Shown here one piece after another: positions 1-8,089 of a stretch of DNA of 21,268 bases. The stretch's first letter is position 1. Every line of letters begins with the position of its first letter. A program made the position numbers and the translations under genes. The stretch lies in assembly GCA_046727955.1 (NCBI GenBank), contig JBKPDO010000317.1:1-21268 (forward strand). Reading direction: 5' to 3'. The notes under the pieces are model-generated. The model was not told where the DNA came from. It saw only the letters and a list, made by a program, of their open reading frames with translations, and made no database searches. This DNA is from DASVXQ01 sp046727955. GTDB lineage: Bacteria > Actinomycetota > CALGFH01.

Positions 1-1475
1 CGGCGGCGGCGGTCGGTGCGCCGGGGGTCGGTGCGCCGGGGGTCGGTGCGCCGGGGGTCGGTGCGCCGAGCTGGGTCGCGGCCGAGAACCGCCGGCGTGG
101 CACGACCGCCTGGCGCATCGCGGTGCGGGGAGCGCCACACGCCATCGAGGGGTATGCCGACCGGGTCGGCGCCTCGGCGGGCGACGCCGTGACCGTGTAC
201 GTGTCCACGATGGCGGCGTGGTTCCGCGTCGAGGCATACCGGATGGGCTGGTACGGCGGGGCGCGCGCTCGGTTGCTGTGGCGCTCGGGGCGGCTGCCCG
301 GGCGGCGGCAGGCCGAGCGGTCGCGGCAGCCGGGGACGAACCTGGTCCAGGCGCGCTGGGCGCCGTCGCTGACCTTCCGTGTGGGCGTGAACTGGCCGTC
401 GGGGGCCTACCTGCTCAAGCTGGTCGCGCCCGGCGCGCAGCGCTACGTTCCCCTGACCGTGACCGACCCGACGAGCCACGATGCGCTGGTGGTGATGGAT
501 GCGGTCACCACCTGGCAGGCGTACAACGACTGGGGCGGCCGCAATCTCTATTGGGGCCCCTTCATGGAGTTCGGGACGCGCTCGCGGGTGGTGTCGTTCG
601 ACCGGCCCTACGCGGAAGGCGACGGCGCGGGCGACTTCCTCAGCGGCGAGCTGCCGCTGATCAGCCTGCTGGAGCGGGCCGGCCTGGACGCGACCTACTG
701 GACCGACGTCGACCTGCACCAGCATCCCGAGTGGCTGCTGCGCCATCGGGCGCTGCTCTCGCTGGGCCACGACGAGTACTGGTCGACGGCGATGCGGCGC
801 GGCGCCACGGTGGCGCGCGACCACGGCGTGAACCTGGCCTTCCTGGGCGCCAACGCGGTATTTCGCCACATCCGCCTGCAGCCGTCGCCGCTCGGACCCG
901 GCCGTGAGGAGGTCAACTACAAGCCGGCCTCGGCCAGGGCCGACCCCGCCTGGGGCACCGACCCCCAGGAGGTCACCACCAATTGGCGCGAGCCGCCCCT
1001 CGACCAGCCGGAGAGCTCGCTGCTCGGCGAGCTGTACGAGTGCAACCCGACGCTCGCCGATGGCGTGGTCGTGCGGCCCGGCTCGTGGCTGCTGGCCGGC
1101 ACCGGGCTGGCCGCCGGGTCCAGGTTGCCCAACCTGGTCGGGCCGGAGTACGACCGAGTGACGCGGACCTTCCCGACCCCGCGCGGGGTCGAGCTGATAC
1201 TCCATTCACCGCTGCGCTGCCGCTCGCACCGCAGCTTCTCGGACATGACGTACTACACCGCGGCCAGCGGCGCCGGCGTGGTCGACACCGGCACGTCGAG
1301 CTGGATCTGCCAGATCGACCAGGTCTGCGCCGCCGGGCGCAACAGCGCGCCGGCCGCCGCCGTCCGGCGGATCACCGTGAATCTGCTGCGCCGGTTCGCC
1401 GCGGGTCCAGCTGGCCGCGTGCACCCGTCGGTGTCGAACCTCGACCGCTTCGACATCCAGCCGAGCGGGCTGTGA
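1..1475 (+). CDS. N,N-dimethylformamidase beta-subunit-like protein (5' end outside window)
   Basis: The reading frame is open from base 3 to the TGA at 1473-1475, so the gene begins upstream of the window; the first in-window GTG (123) is not a credible start because family-like sequence (PSWVAAENRRRGTTAW) precedes it. The visible part starts with a VGAPG repeat linker and continues into the domain found at the C-terminus of the N,N-dimethylformamidase large subunit. Recognisable blocks are FRVEAYRMGWYGG (beta-sandwich part), VTTWQAYNDWGG, SFDRPY, LLSLGHDEYWS and FLGANAVFRHIRL (the glutamine-amidotransferase-like fold). Actinobacteria carry many stand-alone secreted or membrane-anchored homologues with no known substrate, so amide hydrolysis is an inference. 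The low-complexity linker suggests a signal peptide or membrane anchor upstream, but this is not visible. Family assignment is confident; activity is not. Confidence 0.85.
   Translation, partial: AAAVGAPGVGAPGVGAPGVGAPSWVAAENRRRGTTAWRIAVRGAPHAIEGYADRVGASAGDAVTVYVSTMAAWFRVEAYRMGWYGGARARLLWRSGRLPGRRQAERSRQPGTNLVQARWAPSLTFRVGVNWPSGAYLLKLVAPGAQRYVPLTVTDPTSHDALVVMDAVTTWQAYNDWGGRNLYWGPFMEFGTRSRVVSFDRPYAEGDGAGDFLSGELPLISLLERAGLDATYWTDVDLHQHPEWLLRHRALLSLGHDEYWSTAMRRGATVARDHGVNLAFLGANAVFRHIRLQPSPLGPGREEVNYKPASARADPAWGTDPQEVTTNWREPPLDQPESSLLGELYECNPTLADGVVVRPGSWLLAGTGLAAGSRLPNLVGPEYDRVTRTFPTPRGVELILHSPLRCRSHRSFSDMTYYTAASGAGVVDTGTSSWICQIDQVCAAGRNSAPAAAVRRITVNLLRRFAAGPAGRVHPSVSNLDRFDIQPSGL
12..68 (+). 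repeat. 15-bp tandem repeat coding for VGAPG
   Basis: Three exact copies of GTCGGTGCGCCGGGG (12-26, 27-41, 42-56) are followed by a partial fourth copy to 68. The unit is a multiple of three and lies in frame with the formamidase-like gene, giving VGAPG VGAPG VGAPG VGAPS. This is a flexible, elastin-like linker. The copy number is likely to vary between strains by slippage. Confidence 0.9.
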
Positions 1476-1602
1476 GCCGCGGGCCAGTCCCCTCCTCATT
1501 CGGGTCTCATTGCGCCTGCACCACACTTGCCGGACACGCCGTCGCCGTCGCCGGGAACTGCCGCCCTCGAGGTGCCAACAGCAAGAGGAAGGAAGGTCGT
1601 CG

Positions 1603-2517
1603 ATGGTACGAATAGCCACGGTCGCCACGGCCAGGGAGCGCCGCCAGCATTACCGCGAGAACATGCTGACCGGGTTCGACGCCCTGGCCGAGCTCTACTA
1701 CGCGTACTGGGGCGAGTTCTTCCACCTGGCCGTGTTCGAGGCTGGTGACGACCCCGCCGACCTGGCCGACGCCTACCAGCGTACCCACCAGCGCTACCTG
1801 GAGGCGATCGGGGGGACCACGGCCCGGCGCATCCTCGACGTAGCCTGCGGCGGTGGCGCGCTGTCGGCATGGCTGGCCGACCACACCAACGCGGAGGTGG
1901 TCGGCGTCGACCTGTCGGGCGGCCAGCTCGCCCACGCCCGCCGCTGGCTCGCGGGTGGGCGCCGGCCCAGCCTGCGCTTCGTGCAGCACGACATCATGCA
2001 CCTCGACGACCTCGACGAGCCGCCGTTCGACGCCGCGATCTGCCTGGACGCGGCCTGCTACCTGCCCGACCGGCGGGCGGCGCTGCGCGCGATCGCGGCC
2101 CGGCTGCGGCCAGGAGGCCGCCTGCTACTGGTCGACTGGTGCCGAGCGGAGCGTCCCGCCGCGCTGCAGCGGGAGCTGATCCTAGAGCCGCTGTGTCGCT
2201 ACTGGGCGATCGCCGACCTGGAGACCGCCGCTGGCTACCGCCGCTCGTTCACGGCCACCGGCTGGCGCATCCACCGGCTCGACGACCTGTCGGACCGGGT
2301 GGTGCCCAACTGGGAGCGCGGCTACCGGGCAGCGCTGCAGGCCCTGGCCGAGCCGGTGCAGCTCGGCCGGCTGCTGCGCCTGGCCGCCGCCACCGTCAAG
2401 CACGGCGCTGTGGTCACCCGAGCAGCCAAGGACCAATTCCAGGTCGCACTGCTGGCCAAGGCGGCCGCGGACTCTGGGCTCCTGCGCTACGTGAGCGTCC
2501 TCGCGGAACGGATATAG
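1603..2517 (+). CDS. class I SAM-dependent methyltransferase
   Basis: 304 aa. The ATG at 1603 is chosen because GGAAGG (1591-1596) lies six bases upstream; an upstream in-frame ATG at 1510 would add an arginine-rich, non-conserved tail. The Rossmann methyltransferase signature is clear: motif I ILDVACGGGAL at about residues 77-87, the acidic SAM-ribose ligand in VVGVDLS (Asp103), motif II around FDAAICLDA (142-150) and a motif III-like LRPGGRLLLVDW (168-179). The N-terminal segment (YYAYWGEFFHLAVFE) resembles the lid of the sarcosine, sterol and phosphoethanolamine methyltransferase group, which methylates small molecules. The substrate cannot be read from the sequence. It lies 127 bases downstream of the formamidase-like gene on the same strand, so the two may be co-transcribed, but no shared pathway is established. 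Confidence 0.85.
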   Translation: MVRIATVATARERRQHYRENMLTGFDALAELYYAYWGEFFHLAVFEAGDDPADLADAYQRTHQRYLEAIGGTTARRILDVACGGGALSAWLADHTNAEVVGVDLSGGQLAHARRWLAGGRRPSLRFVQHDIMHLDDLDEPPFDAAICLDAACYLPDRRAALRAIAARLRPGGRLLLVDWCRAERPAALQRELILEPLCRYWAIADLETAAGYRRSFTATGWRIHRLDDLSDRVVPNWERGYRAALQALAEPVQLGRLLRLAAATVKHGAVVTRAAKDQFQVALLAKAAADSGLLRYVSVLAERI

Positions 2518-2559
2518 GACTGGACTGGACGCGGCAAACCTCGCCGGCCGGTGCGGTGG

Positions 2560-4506
2560 TCACCCGGTTTGGTGGTGCGTCGGGGTGGTGCCACCGGCGA
2601 GGAGCAGGTCGAACCCGTCGGGGATGCTGAGCATGCCCGGGGCGGTGCCCGCCCGGTCGGTGCGGCCGTACTGCCAGACGATCCGCCGGGTGGCCGGGTC
2701 GATGACGACGACGCGGTGACGGTAGTCGTCGTTGACGCAGATGAGCCCGTCCGGCAGCCGCTCGGCGAGGCTGGGGTGGTCCAGCATGCCCTTACCGCCG
2801 CGTGGCCGGTAGACCCACACGATGCGGCCCTCTCGGGTGAACTCCACGATCCCGCCTGGCCGGGTGTAGTCGGCGACGAGGTAAAGGTCGGGACCGAGCT
2901 GCTGCGGGTCGGAGGGGTAGGCGATCGGCAGCCGTACGCTCCACAGCAGCCGCCCGCTCGGGGCGATCTCATCGATCCACGACCCGCGGATCTCGGACAC
3001 GAGCACGTTGCCGTCCGCCAACGGCGTGTCGCCGTTGGGGTAGCCGAGACCGCGCGGCGGGTCGTGGCTGCAGCGCCGGGTGGCGCCGATCTGCGTGGTG
3101 CCGCGCGGACCGATGAACAGGACGCGGCAGTTCTTGGCGTCCGCGACGACCACCCGGCCGTCGCGGAGCAGGTAGGCGTCGTCCGGCTGGTCCAGGTAGC
3201 CGGGGCTGCTCCCCGGAGCCCGCGGGTGCCCGTAGCGCCACAGCACCCGGCCGCTGGGGAAGGCGATCTCGACGATCGTGTCGTTGCCTTCCTGGTTGGA
3301 GATGATGGCGGTGCCGTGGCGGATGAAGAAGGCGTCGTCGGGGTAGTAGAAGCCACCCGGCGGCGCGGGCGCGCCCGCCGATGGGTAGCGCCACAGCACG
3401 TGCTTGGCGGCGTCGACCAGCAGTAGCCGGTCGTTGCCCCGGTCGGCGATCAGCAGCCGGCCCTGGAACGGCGCGTCGGCGGAGGCCGCGGGGGCGGGCC
3501 GCGTGACGAGCCGCAGGCGGGTCACGGTGGCGAGCTGGCCGCCGTCCTCCCCGCCGAGCAGCCAGGCGCTGCCGCCGGCCAGCACCGCCGCGGCATCGGA
3601 GACAGGGCCGGGGAGCCTGCCCGCGAGGACCACCCTGCCGCCGGCGGGATCGAAGCGCCACACCGCGTCAGTGGCCCGCCCGCCCGATCGCCCGCCGGCA
3701 AGGTAGATCCGCCCGCCGAGCCGGACCGCGGCGGCGTGCGCAAGCCCGTGAGGGAGCCGGCCGACGACCCGTGCGGTGCCGGCGCGCAGGTCGATCGCCT
3801 GGATCGCCCGGGACTCGGCGCCCGCGGCGGCCTCGCCGCCGAACACGTACACGACCTCCCCGTCGGTGGCGAGCGCGGGGTAGCGGATAGCCTGCGGCAG
3901 CTGCGCGACGGTACGGAAGCGCGCGCCGTCGGCGGTCTCGAGCACCGCGCGGCTCGGCGAGCGTCCGTCGTACCCTCCGACCAGATATGCTCTACCGGCG
4001 ACGGTGACAGCGGCCAGGTCGGACCGGGGCGCGGGCAGCCGTCCGGCGAGTTGGGCGGGCCGTCCGGGCACGACAGCTTGGACGTCGGCGATGGTGTGCC
4101 GCGCGCCGCCGCCGAAGACGTACGCCGTCCCGCCGAGCAGTGCCCCCGCCGCGTCGTGGACTGGCGCCTCGAGCCGGCCCACTGGGGTCGCCGTGCCGTG
4201 TGCGAAGCCGAGGCGCAGGACCTGGTCGCTGCTGGCCTGCGAGCGGTCCAGCCCGCCGAGCAGCAGGGCGCCGCTACCCCCGTCGGGCAGGGCGACCGCG
4301 CGCGACAGCGGCGCCGGCAGCCGCCACGGCGCCGCCGAGACCTCCAGGACCGTTCTGCCGCCGGCGCTCGGCGGGCGGGTGGACGCCGGCGGGGTCTCCG
4401 GACGGGCCTGGTGCCGGCCGCCCCCGGTGCAGGCCCCGGCAAGCAGGCACAGCGCCACGGCCATGGCCATCGCCACCAGGCCGGGCCGCCACCGCTCGCC
4501 TTCCAT
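2560..4506 (-). CDS. lipoprotein with Kelch and NHL/PQQ-like beta-propellers
   Basis: 648 aa. The ATG at 4506 has GGAGG five bases upstream and starts a signal peptide (MEGERWRPGL followed by a hydrophobic run) that ends LLAGAC, so Cys26 is a probable lipid attachment site; Ala rather than Leu at -3 makes the lipobox imperfect. After a Pro/Ala-rich linker, residues ~55-310 hold Kelch-type repeats (AYVFGGG, AYLVGGYDGR, VYVFGGE, IYLAGGRSGG, AWLLGGEDGG). Residues ~320-640 form a second propeller of NHL or arylsulfotransferase-like type with repeated blade ends (HVLWRYPS, RVLWRYGH, RLLWSVRL, RIVWVYRP, RIVWQYGR). Such proteins usually act outside the cell in binding or scaffolding. No catalytic residues are recognised. 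It is convergent with the methyltransferase, with a 42-base gap, and lies downstream of the glycan operon on the same strand. Confidence 0.8.
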   Translation of the reverse strand: MEGERWRPGLVAMAMAVALCLLAGACTGGGRHQARPETPPASTRPPSAGGRTVLEVSAAPWRLPAPLSRAVALPDGGSGALLLGGLDRSQASSDQVLRLGFAHGTATPVGRLEAPVHDAAGALLGGTAYVFGGGARHTIADVQAVVPGRPAQLAGRLPAPRSDLAAVTVAGRAYLVGGYDGRSPSRAVLETADGARFRTVAQLPQAIRYPALATDGEVVYVFGGEAAAGAESRAIQAIDLRAGTARVVGRLPHGLAHAAAVRLGGRIYLAGGRSGGRATDAVWRFDPAGGRVVLAGRLPGPVSDAAAVLAGGSAWLLGGEDGGQLATVTRLRLVTRPAPAASADAPFQGRLLIADRGNDRLLLVDAAKHVLWRYPSAGAPAPPGGFYYPDDAFFIRHGTAIISNQEGNDTIVEIAFPSGRVLWRYGHPRAPGSSPGYLDQPDDAYLLRDGRVVVADAKNCRVLFIGPRGTTQIGATRRCSHDPPRGLGYPNGDTPLADGNVLVSEIRGSWIDEIAPSGRLLWSVRLPIAYPSDPQQLGPDLYLVADYTRPGGIVEFTREGRIVWVYRPRGGKGMLDHPSLAERLPDGLICVNDDYRHRVVVIDPATRRIVWQYGRTDRAGTAPGMLSIPDGFDLLLAGGTTPTHHQTG

Positions 4507-4554
4507 ACCGTCCTCCGTCGCACGCAGGGGCAAGCAGCGTATGCAACCTGACCG

Positions 4555-5102
4555 GCGATGAAATCTCCATGAGCCTGCTGCTGCCCAAGCTGGCCGAACT
4601 CGGGTACTGCCAGCCCGACGGGACGTCCGACCAGGAAGAGCAGGATCAGTGGTTCCGTGAACGCGAGTCGGCCGTGGTCCAGCAGGAGCTGTGCGCTGCC
4701 GAGCGTGACAGCGGCCAGCAGCGCGGCGGGCCGGTGGAGCGGGCGGGGCCAGCCCGCTGGCGAGCAGCAGCAACGCGAGCGCGACCGCGAGCATCGAGAC
4801 CAGCCGGTCAAACACAATGCTCAGGTGGGCCACGGCGAACGCGAGCGCCGTGGTGGCGCTGTGGGCGCCGTCGGTCAGGCTCCAGTCGACGTCGTCGGTG
4901 GCGAAGCGGCCGAACAGGACGCGGTTGCGCGCGGCGGTTAGGTGGAAGCCCTCGACGGTGCAGGCCGCGGTGCTGAAGGTCAGCCCACGCGGCGGGCCGG
5001 CTGGCGGAACAGTACCAGCAGGGCGAGCACGGCTGCGGCCAGCGCCACTTCGGCTGCCAGCCCGACCCACCAGCGCCCGACCCGCGGGACTGGGACAGGA
5101 CG
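4555..5102 (-). pseudogene. multi-frameshift remnant of an integral membrane protein
   Basis: No single frame covers this 600-base gap, but three frames read consecutively on the minus strand give coherent membrane-protein-like sequence. About 5099-4980 encodes GRWWVGLAAEVALAAAVLAL, a clear transmembrane helix, and then hits TGA. About 4983-4752, one frame over, encodes TFSTAACTVEGFH through SIVFDRLVSMLAVALALLLL. About 4736-4560, in the third frame, encodes RPAALLAAVTLGSAQLLLD and FTEPLILLFLVG. No start codon with a ribosome binding site is seen at the 5' end, which sits directly after the epimerase stop. The simplest reading is a former last gene of the glycan operon inactivated by at least two indels. 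The family was not recognised. Sequencing error is an alternative for one shift but less likely for both. Confidence 0.42.
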
Positions 5103-5103
5103 C

Positions 5104-6129
5104 TCAGATCCGCCCCTCGGCGATCGCCCGCTCGATCCACGGGATCACCTCGTCAAGCATCTGCTCCAGGGTGGTGACGGCCTCGAAGCCCAGCATCCGC
5201 TTGGCCTTGTCCACGCTGGGGATGCGGCGCTGCACGTCGTGCTCAAACGGGTCGTCGGAGACCCAGCGGAACGGCACGCCCGCTCCCCAGACCTTGCGCC
5301 AGATCAGCTCGGTCAGCTCCAGCACGGTGGTCGACTCGGCGGTGGAGAGGTTGAAGTCCTCGTTCAGCGCTGCCGGGTGTTCCATCGCGGTCACGATGCC
5401 GCGGGCAAGGTCGCCGCCGTAGGTGTAGTGGCGCACCTGCTGCCCGTCGCCGAATAGGTGCAGCGGGTCCTGCCCCTTCAGGACCTTCTGCACCAGGTCG
5501 GGCACGACGTGGCTCATGGCGAGCTTGACGTTGCCGGACAGCACCTCGACCTCGCCGAGGGCGCGGCCCTCACCCACACCGACGCAGTTGAACGGCCGCA
5601 CGATCGTGTAGGGCAGGCCGTATTGCTGGAATGCGGCGCGCGCGTAGTACTCGACCGCGAGCTTCTGGAAGCCGTAGGACGATAGTGGCGGCGCGATCTC
5701 GCGTTCCTGCCCTTCGTACGACGGCCATGACGTGGCCGACTCGAACACCATCGAGGAGCTGAGGTAGGTGACTTTTTGCAGGCGCCCGGCGCGGTGCGCC
5801 GCGATGGCCGCGTCGCAGGACGCCGCCATGATGCGCTCGTTGGTTGCGAGCAGGTCGTAGGCGTAAGCGTGGAAGTAGGAGATCCCGCCGATCATGGCCG
5901 CGCCGGCGACGAAATGGTCGCAGCCATCCAGCGCGCGCTCCAGCACCGCCACGTCGCGGGCATCCCCGTCGATCAGGGTGTAGCGCGGGTGGTTGTCGTA
6001 CGACTTGGCGACCTTGCCGTATTTGGAGTGGTTATCCAGCCCGACCACGGTGTGGCCGCGTCCGAGCAGCTCCTTGACAACGTAGCCGCCTATAAACCCA
6101 GACGACCCGCTGACCAGAACTTTCGCCAT
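5104..6129 (-). CDS. NAD-dependent sugar epimerase/dehydratase (extended SDR)
   Basis: 341 aa. The ATG at 6129 lies two bases after the stop of the glycosyltransferase upstream, so translation is probably coupled. It shows the extended-SDR pattern: the nucleotide-binding GSSGFIGG at residues 8-15, LDNHS after the second strand, DGDARD (54-59), the catalytic SSSMVFES (124-131) and SYGFQK with Tyr152 and Lys156. It resembles UDP-glucose 4-epimerase, GDP-mannose epimerase and dTDP-glucose dehydratase relatives and is of usual length. The C-terminal part holds the sugar-nucleotide-binding features (FGDGQQVRHYTYGGDLARG). Its role is interconversion of a nucleotide sugar for the operon's glycosyltransferases, in the cytoplasm. 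The exact sugar cannot be called. Family confidence is high, specificity low. Confidence 0.9.
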   Translation of the reverse strand: MAKVLVSGSSGFIGGYVVKELLGRGHTVVGLDNHSKYGKVAKSYDNHPRYTLIDGDARDVAVLERALDGCDHFVAGAAMIGGISYFHAYAYDLLATNERIMAASCDAAIAAHRAGRLQKVTYLSSSMVFESATSWPSYEGQEREIAPPLSSYGFQKLAVEYYARAAFQQYGLPYTIVRPFNCVGVGEGRALGEVEVLSGNVKLAMSHVVPDLVQKVLKGQDPLHLFGDGQQVRHYTYGGDLARGIVTAMEHPAALNEDFNLSTAESTTVLELTELIWRKVWGAGVPFRWVSDDPFEHDVQRRIPSVDKAKRMLGFEAVTTLEQMLDEVIPWIERAIAEGRI

Positions 6130-6131
6130 GT

Positions 6132-6878
6132 TCAGGAGACCCCTGCTTTCGCTCGTCGCGTCTCCAGCTCCTCCACGGTCAGCCGCGGGCCGAAGGCGAA
6201 TAGGTACCAGCGCAGGTAGTTCGGCACCCACGCGGCCAGCTTGAAGTTGGAGACGCCGTCGCGGCGGTCGAGCCAGATCGTCGGGATCTCGGCGACCGGC
6301 AGCCGCAGCCGCCTGGCCTTCGCGGTCAGCTCCAGGCCGATCTCGAAGCCGCCCCGGCTGTCGATGCCGACCTCGCGGACGAAGTCGCCAGAGTAGGCCT
6401 TGAACGAGTTGGTAGCATCGCGCGTGCCGATACGCGCAAGCAGGTACAACGAGCGGCCCGCCAGCCGCGACAGCACGCCCTTCAGCCATGGGCCGCCGAC
6501 CTGCTGGCCACCGGGCATGTAGCGCGAGGCCGCCGCCACCACCACGCCACGATCGACTAGGCGGGCCAGGTCGTCGATCTGGCGGGGGTCGTCGCTGCCG
6601 TCGGCCATGGTCACCACCGCACACGGCGCTGTCGCGGTCTGGATGCCGGCGCGGACGGCGTTGGCGGGTCCGCGACCGTAGGCATTGAGGACCACGCGCA
6701 GCCGTGGCTCGCCGACCGGGTAGCTCTCGACTACCGGGACGGTGGAGTCCTCGAGCGAGTCGACCACCACCAGGACCTCGCAGTCGAGCGTGATCGCCTC
6801 GAACAGGCGGTCCAGGACGGCGACGATGCTGTGGCCTTCCTCGTAGGCGGGGATGACGACCGAGACTCGCGGGGTCAC
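6132..6878 (-). CDS. family 2 glycosyltransferase (dolichol-phosphate-mannose-synthase-like)
   Basis: 248 aa. The GTG start at 6878 overlaps the stop of the dehydrogenase gene (GTGA, four bases), a translational-coupling arrangement. The N-terminus PRVSVVIPAYEEG is the standard GT-A nucleotide-sugar-binding strand, followed by EVLVVVDSLEDST and VTMADGSDDPRQ (Asp93 to Asp97), which replaces the DXD metal-binding motif. NSFKAYSGDFV and GFEIGLELTAKARR match the acceptor half of DPM1/GtrB-type enzymes. There is no transmembrane pair at the C-terminus. The likely reaction is transfer of a sugar from a nucleotide donor to polyprenyl phosphate at the inner face of the membrane. That fits the adjacent GT-C enzyme, which would use a lipid-linked donor. 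Confidence 0.88.
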   Translation of the reverse strand: MTPRVSVVIPAYEEGHSIVAVLDRLFEAITLDCEVLVVVDSLEDSTVPVVESYPVGEPRLRVVLNAYGRGPANAVRAGIQTATAPCAVVTMADGSDDPRQIDDLARLVDRGVVVAAASRYMPGGQQVGGPWLKGVLSRLAGRSLYLLARIGTRDATNSFKAYSGDFVREVGIDSRGGFEIGLELTAKARRLRLPVAEIPTIWLDRRDGVSNFKLAAWVPNYLRWYLFAFGPRLTVEELETRRAKAGVS

Positions 6879-8077
6879 ACGCCAACACCCCCTCCGAGCA
6901 GGTTCCAGATGTCCGCGACCGGCTTGTCGATCCGCAGCTTGCGGTACTCCTGGTGCGGTGCACCGATGATGAGCAGCTCAGACCGCTCCAGCACCTGCTC
7001 CAGCGGCATCAGGGCGGGGTCGACCGTGACCCTCGGATCGGTACACAACACCTCGGCGCACTTGAAGGCCAGGATGCGCCGCAGCTTGTAGCTGAGGCTG
7101 GAACGGATGTCATCGGAACCGGCCTTGAAGGCCATGCCGAGGATGCCGACGGTCATCTGAGCCAGGTCGTAGCGTTGCTCGAGCCGGCTCACCAGGTACA
7201 GCGGCAGGCCCTCGTTGACCAGCATGGCCGCGTGCCCGAGCGTGAAGTTGTTGTTGTTGAAGGCGGCCAACTGCATCGTGTCCTTGAATAGGCACGGTCC
7301 GGCGGCAAACCCCGCCCCGGGCATGTCGGCCGCACGTGGGTACTCGTACATTAGGGCCTGGCGGATCCGCTCGAAGTCGAGCCCTTGGTCGTTGGCCATC
7401 ATGTAGAGCTGGTTGGCGATGGCGAACTTGATGTAGCGCCAGGTGTTGGTGAACAGCTTGGCCAGCTCGGCCTCCTCCGGGCTGAGGTCCACGATGCTCG
7501 GGGTGAGCCGCCCAAACAGCTCTCTGGCACGCTGGCGGCCCCGCTCGGTGCGGGCACCGACGATCTGCGGCAGCGAGAACAGCTCGACCATGGCCTTGCC
7601 CTCGGCGATCCGCTCGGGGCAGAAGGCGACATCGATGTCGTGGCCGAGCCCGGACAGCATCCGCTCGACCAGCGTGGTGACGCCCGGGTACACGGTGCTG
7701 CGCAGCACCAGTAGCTGCCCGTCGACCAGATACTCGCTGCACAGGCCCAGCGCGAGTGGGATCGCCCGCGGATCGGGGTTGAGGTGCTCGTCGACCGGGG
7801 TGCCGAGCACCACGATGACGTTCTCCGCCTGGCTGACCACCGCGGGGTCGGTGCTGGCGCGCAGCCGGGAGCTGGCGGTCACGCGCCGCAGGACGGGAGC
7901 GGCGCCTGGCTCCTCGAACGGCAAGACCCCGTCGTTGACGAGCTTGACCGCGCTCTCGCTGACGTCGTAGAGCAGCACCGAGGCGCCACGGTCGGCCAGC
8001 GCGATGCCCAGCGGCAGGCCGACGTGACCACACCCACCCACGAGGACGACGTCACTAGGAAAACGGGCGTTAGTCAC
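6875..8077 (-). CDS. UDP-glucose/GDP-mannose-type nucleotide-sugar dehydrogenase
   Basis: 400 aa. The GTG at 8077 has a perfect AGGAGG five bases upstream that overlaps the TAG stop of the preceding gene. The protein shows the three-domain UDP-sugar dehydrogenase pattern: NAD-binding VLVGGCGHVGLPLG (residues 11-24), the conserved RSTVYPG (126-132), FCPERIAEG (152-160), the central NTWRYIKFAIANQ (211-223), the catalytic cysteine segment GPCLFKDT with Cys262, Lys265 and Asp266, and GILGMAFKAGSDDIRSS (311-327) opening the third domain. It should carry out the two-step NAD-dependent oxidation of C6 of a nucleotide sugar to the uronic acid. The loop before the cysteine (GAGFAAGPC) departs from the usual GGXGGXC, so the substrate may not be UDP-glucose. 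It is the second gene of the glycan operon. Confidence 0.9.
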   Translation of the reverse strand: MTNARFPSDVVLVGGCGHVGLPLGIALADRGASVLLYDVSESAVKLVNDGVLPFEEPGAAPVLRRVTASSRLRASTDPAVVSQAENVIVVLGTPVDEHLNPDPRAIPLALGLCSEYLVDGQLLVLRSTVYPGVTTLVERMLSGLGHDIDVAFCPERIAEGKAMVELFSLPQIVGARTERGRQRARELFGRLTPSIVDLSPEEAELAKLFTNTWRYIKFAIANQLYMMANDQGLDFERIRQALMYEYPRAADMPGAGFAAGPCLFKDTMQLAAFNNNNFTLGHAAMLVNEGLPLYLVSRLEQRYDLAQMTVGILGMAFKAGSDDIRSSLSYKLRRILAFKCAEVLCTDPRVTVDPALMPLEQVLERSELLIIGAPHQEYRKLRIDKPVADIWNLLGGGVGV

Positions 8078-8083
8078 GATGTC

Positions 8084-8089
8084 CTCCTA
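8084..8089 (-). promoter_or_regulatory. ribosome binding site overlapping a stop codon
   Basis: On the minus strand the TAG stop of the GT39-type gene runs into the AGGAGG of the dehydrogenase gene (TAGGAGGACATCGTG). This ties translation of the two genes together and supports the GTG start at 8077. Confidence 0.75.

Noticed and set aside
12..68. CRISPR-like or regulatory tandem repeat
   Set aside because: Units are directly adjacent without spacers and lie in a coding frame, so a protein linker repeat explains them.
4507..5070. N-terminal extension of the double-propeller lipoprotein
   Set aside because: The frame is open, but the ATG at 4506 has a good ribosome binding site and begins a lipoprotein signal peptide; the upstream sequence belongs to the membrane-protein remnant.
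6130..6963. N-terminal extension of the epimerase
   Set aside because: It would overlap the glycosyltransferase gene entirely; the Rossmann motif starts directly after the ATG at 6129.
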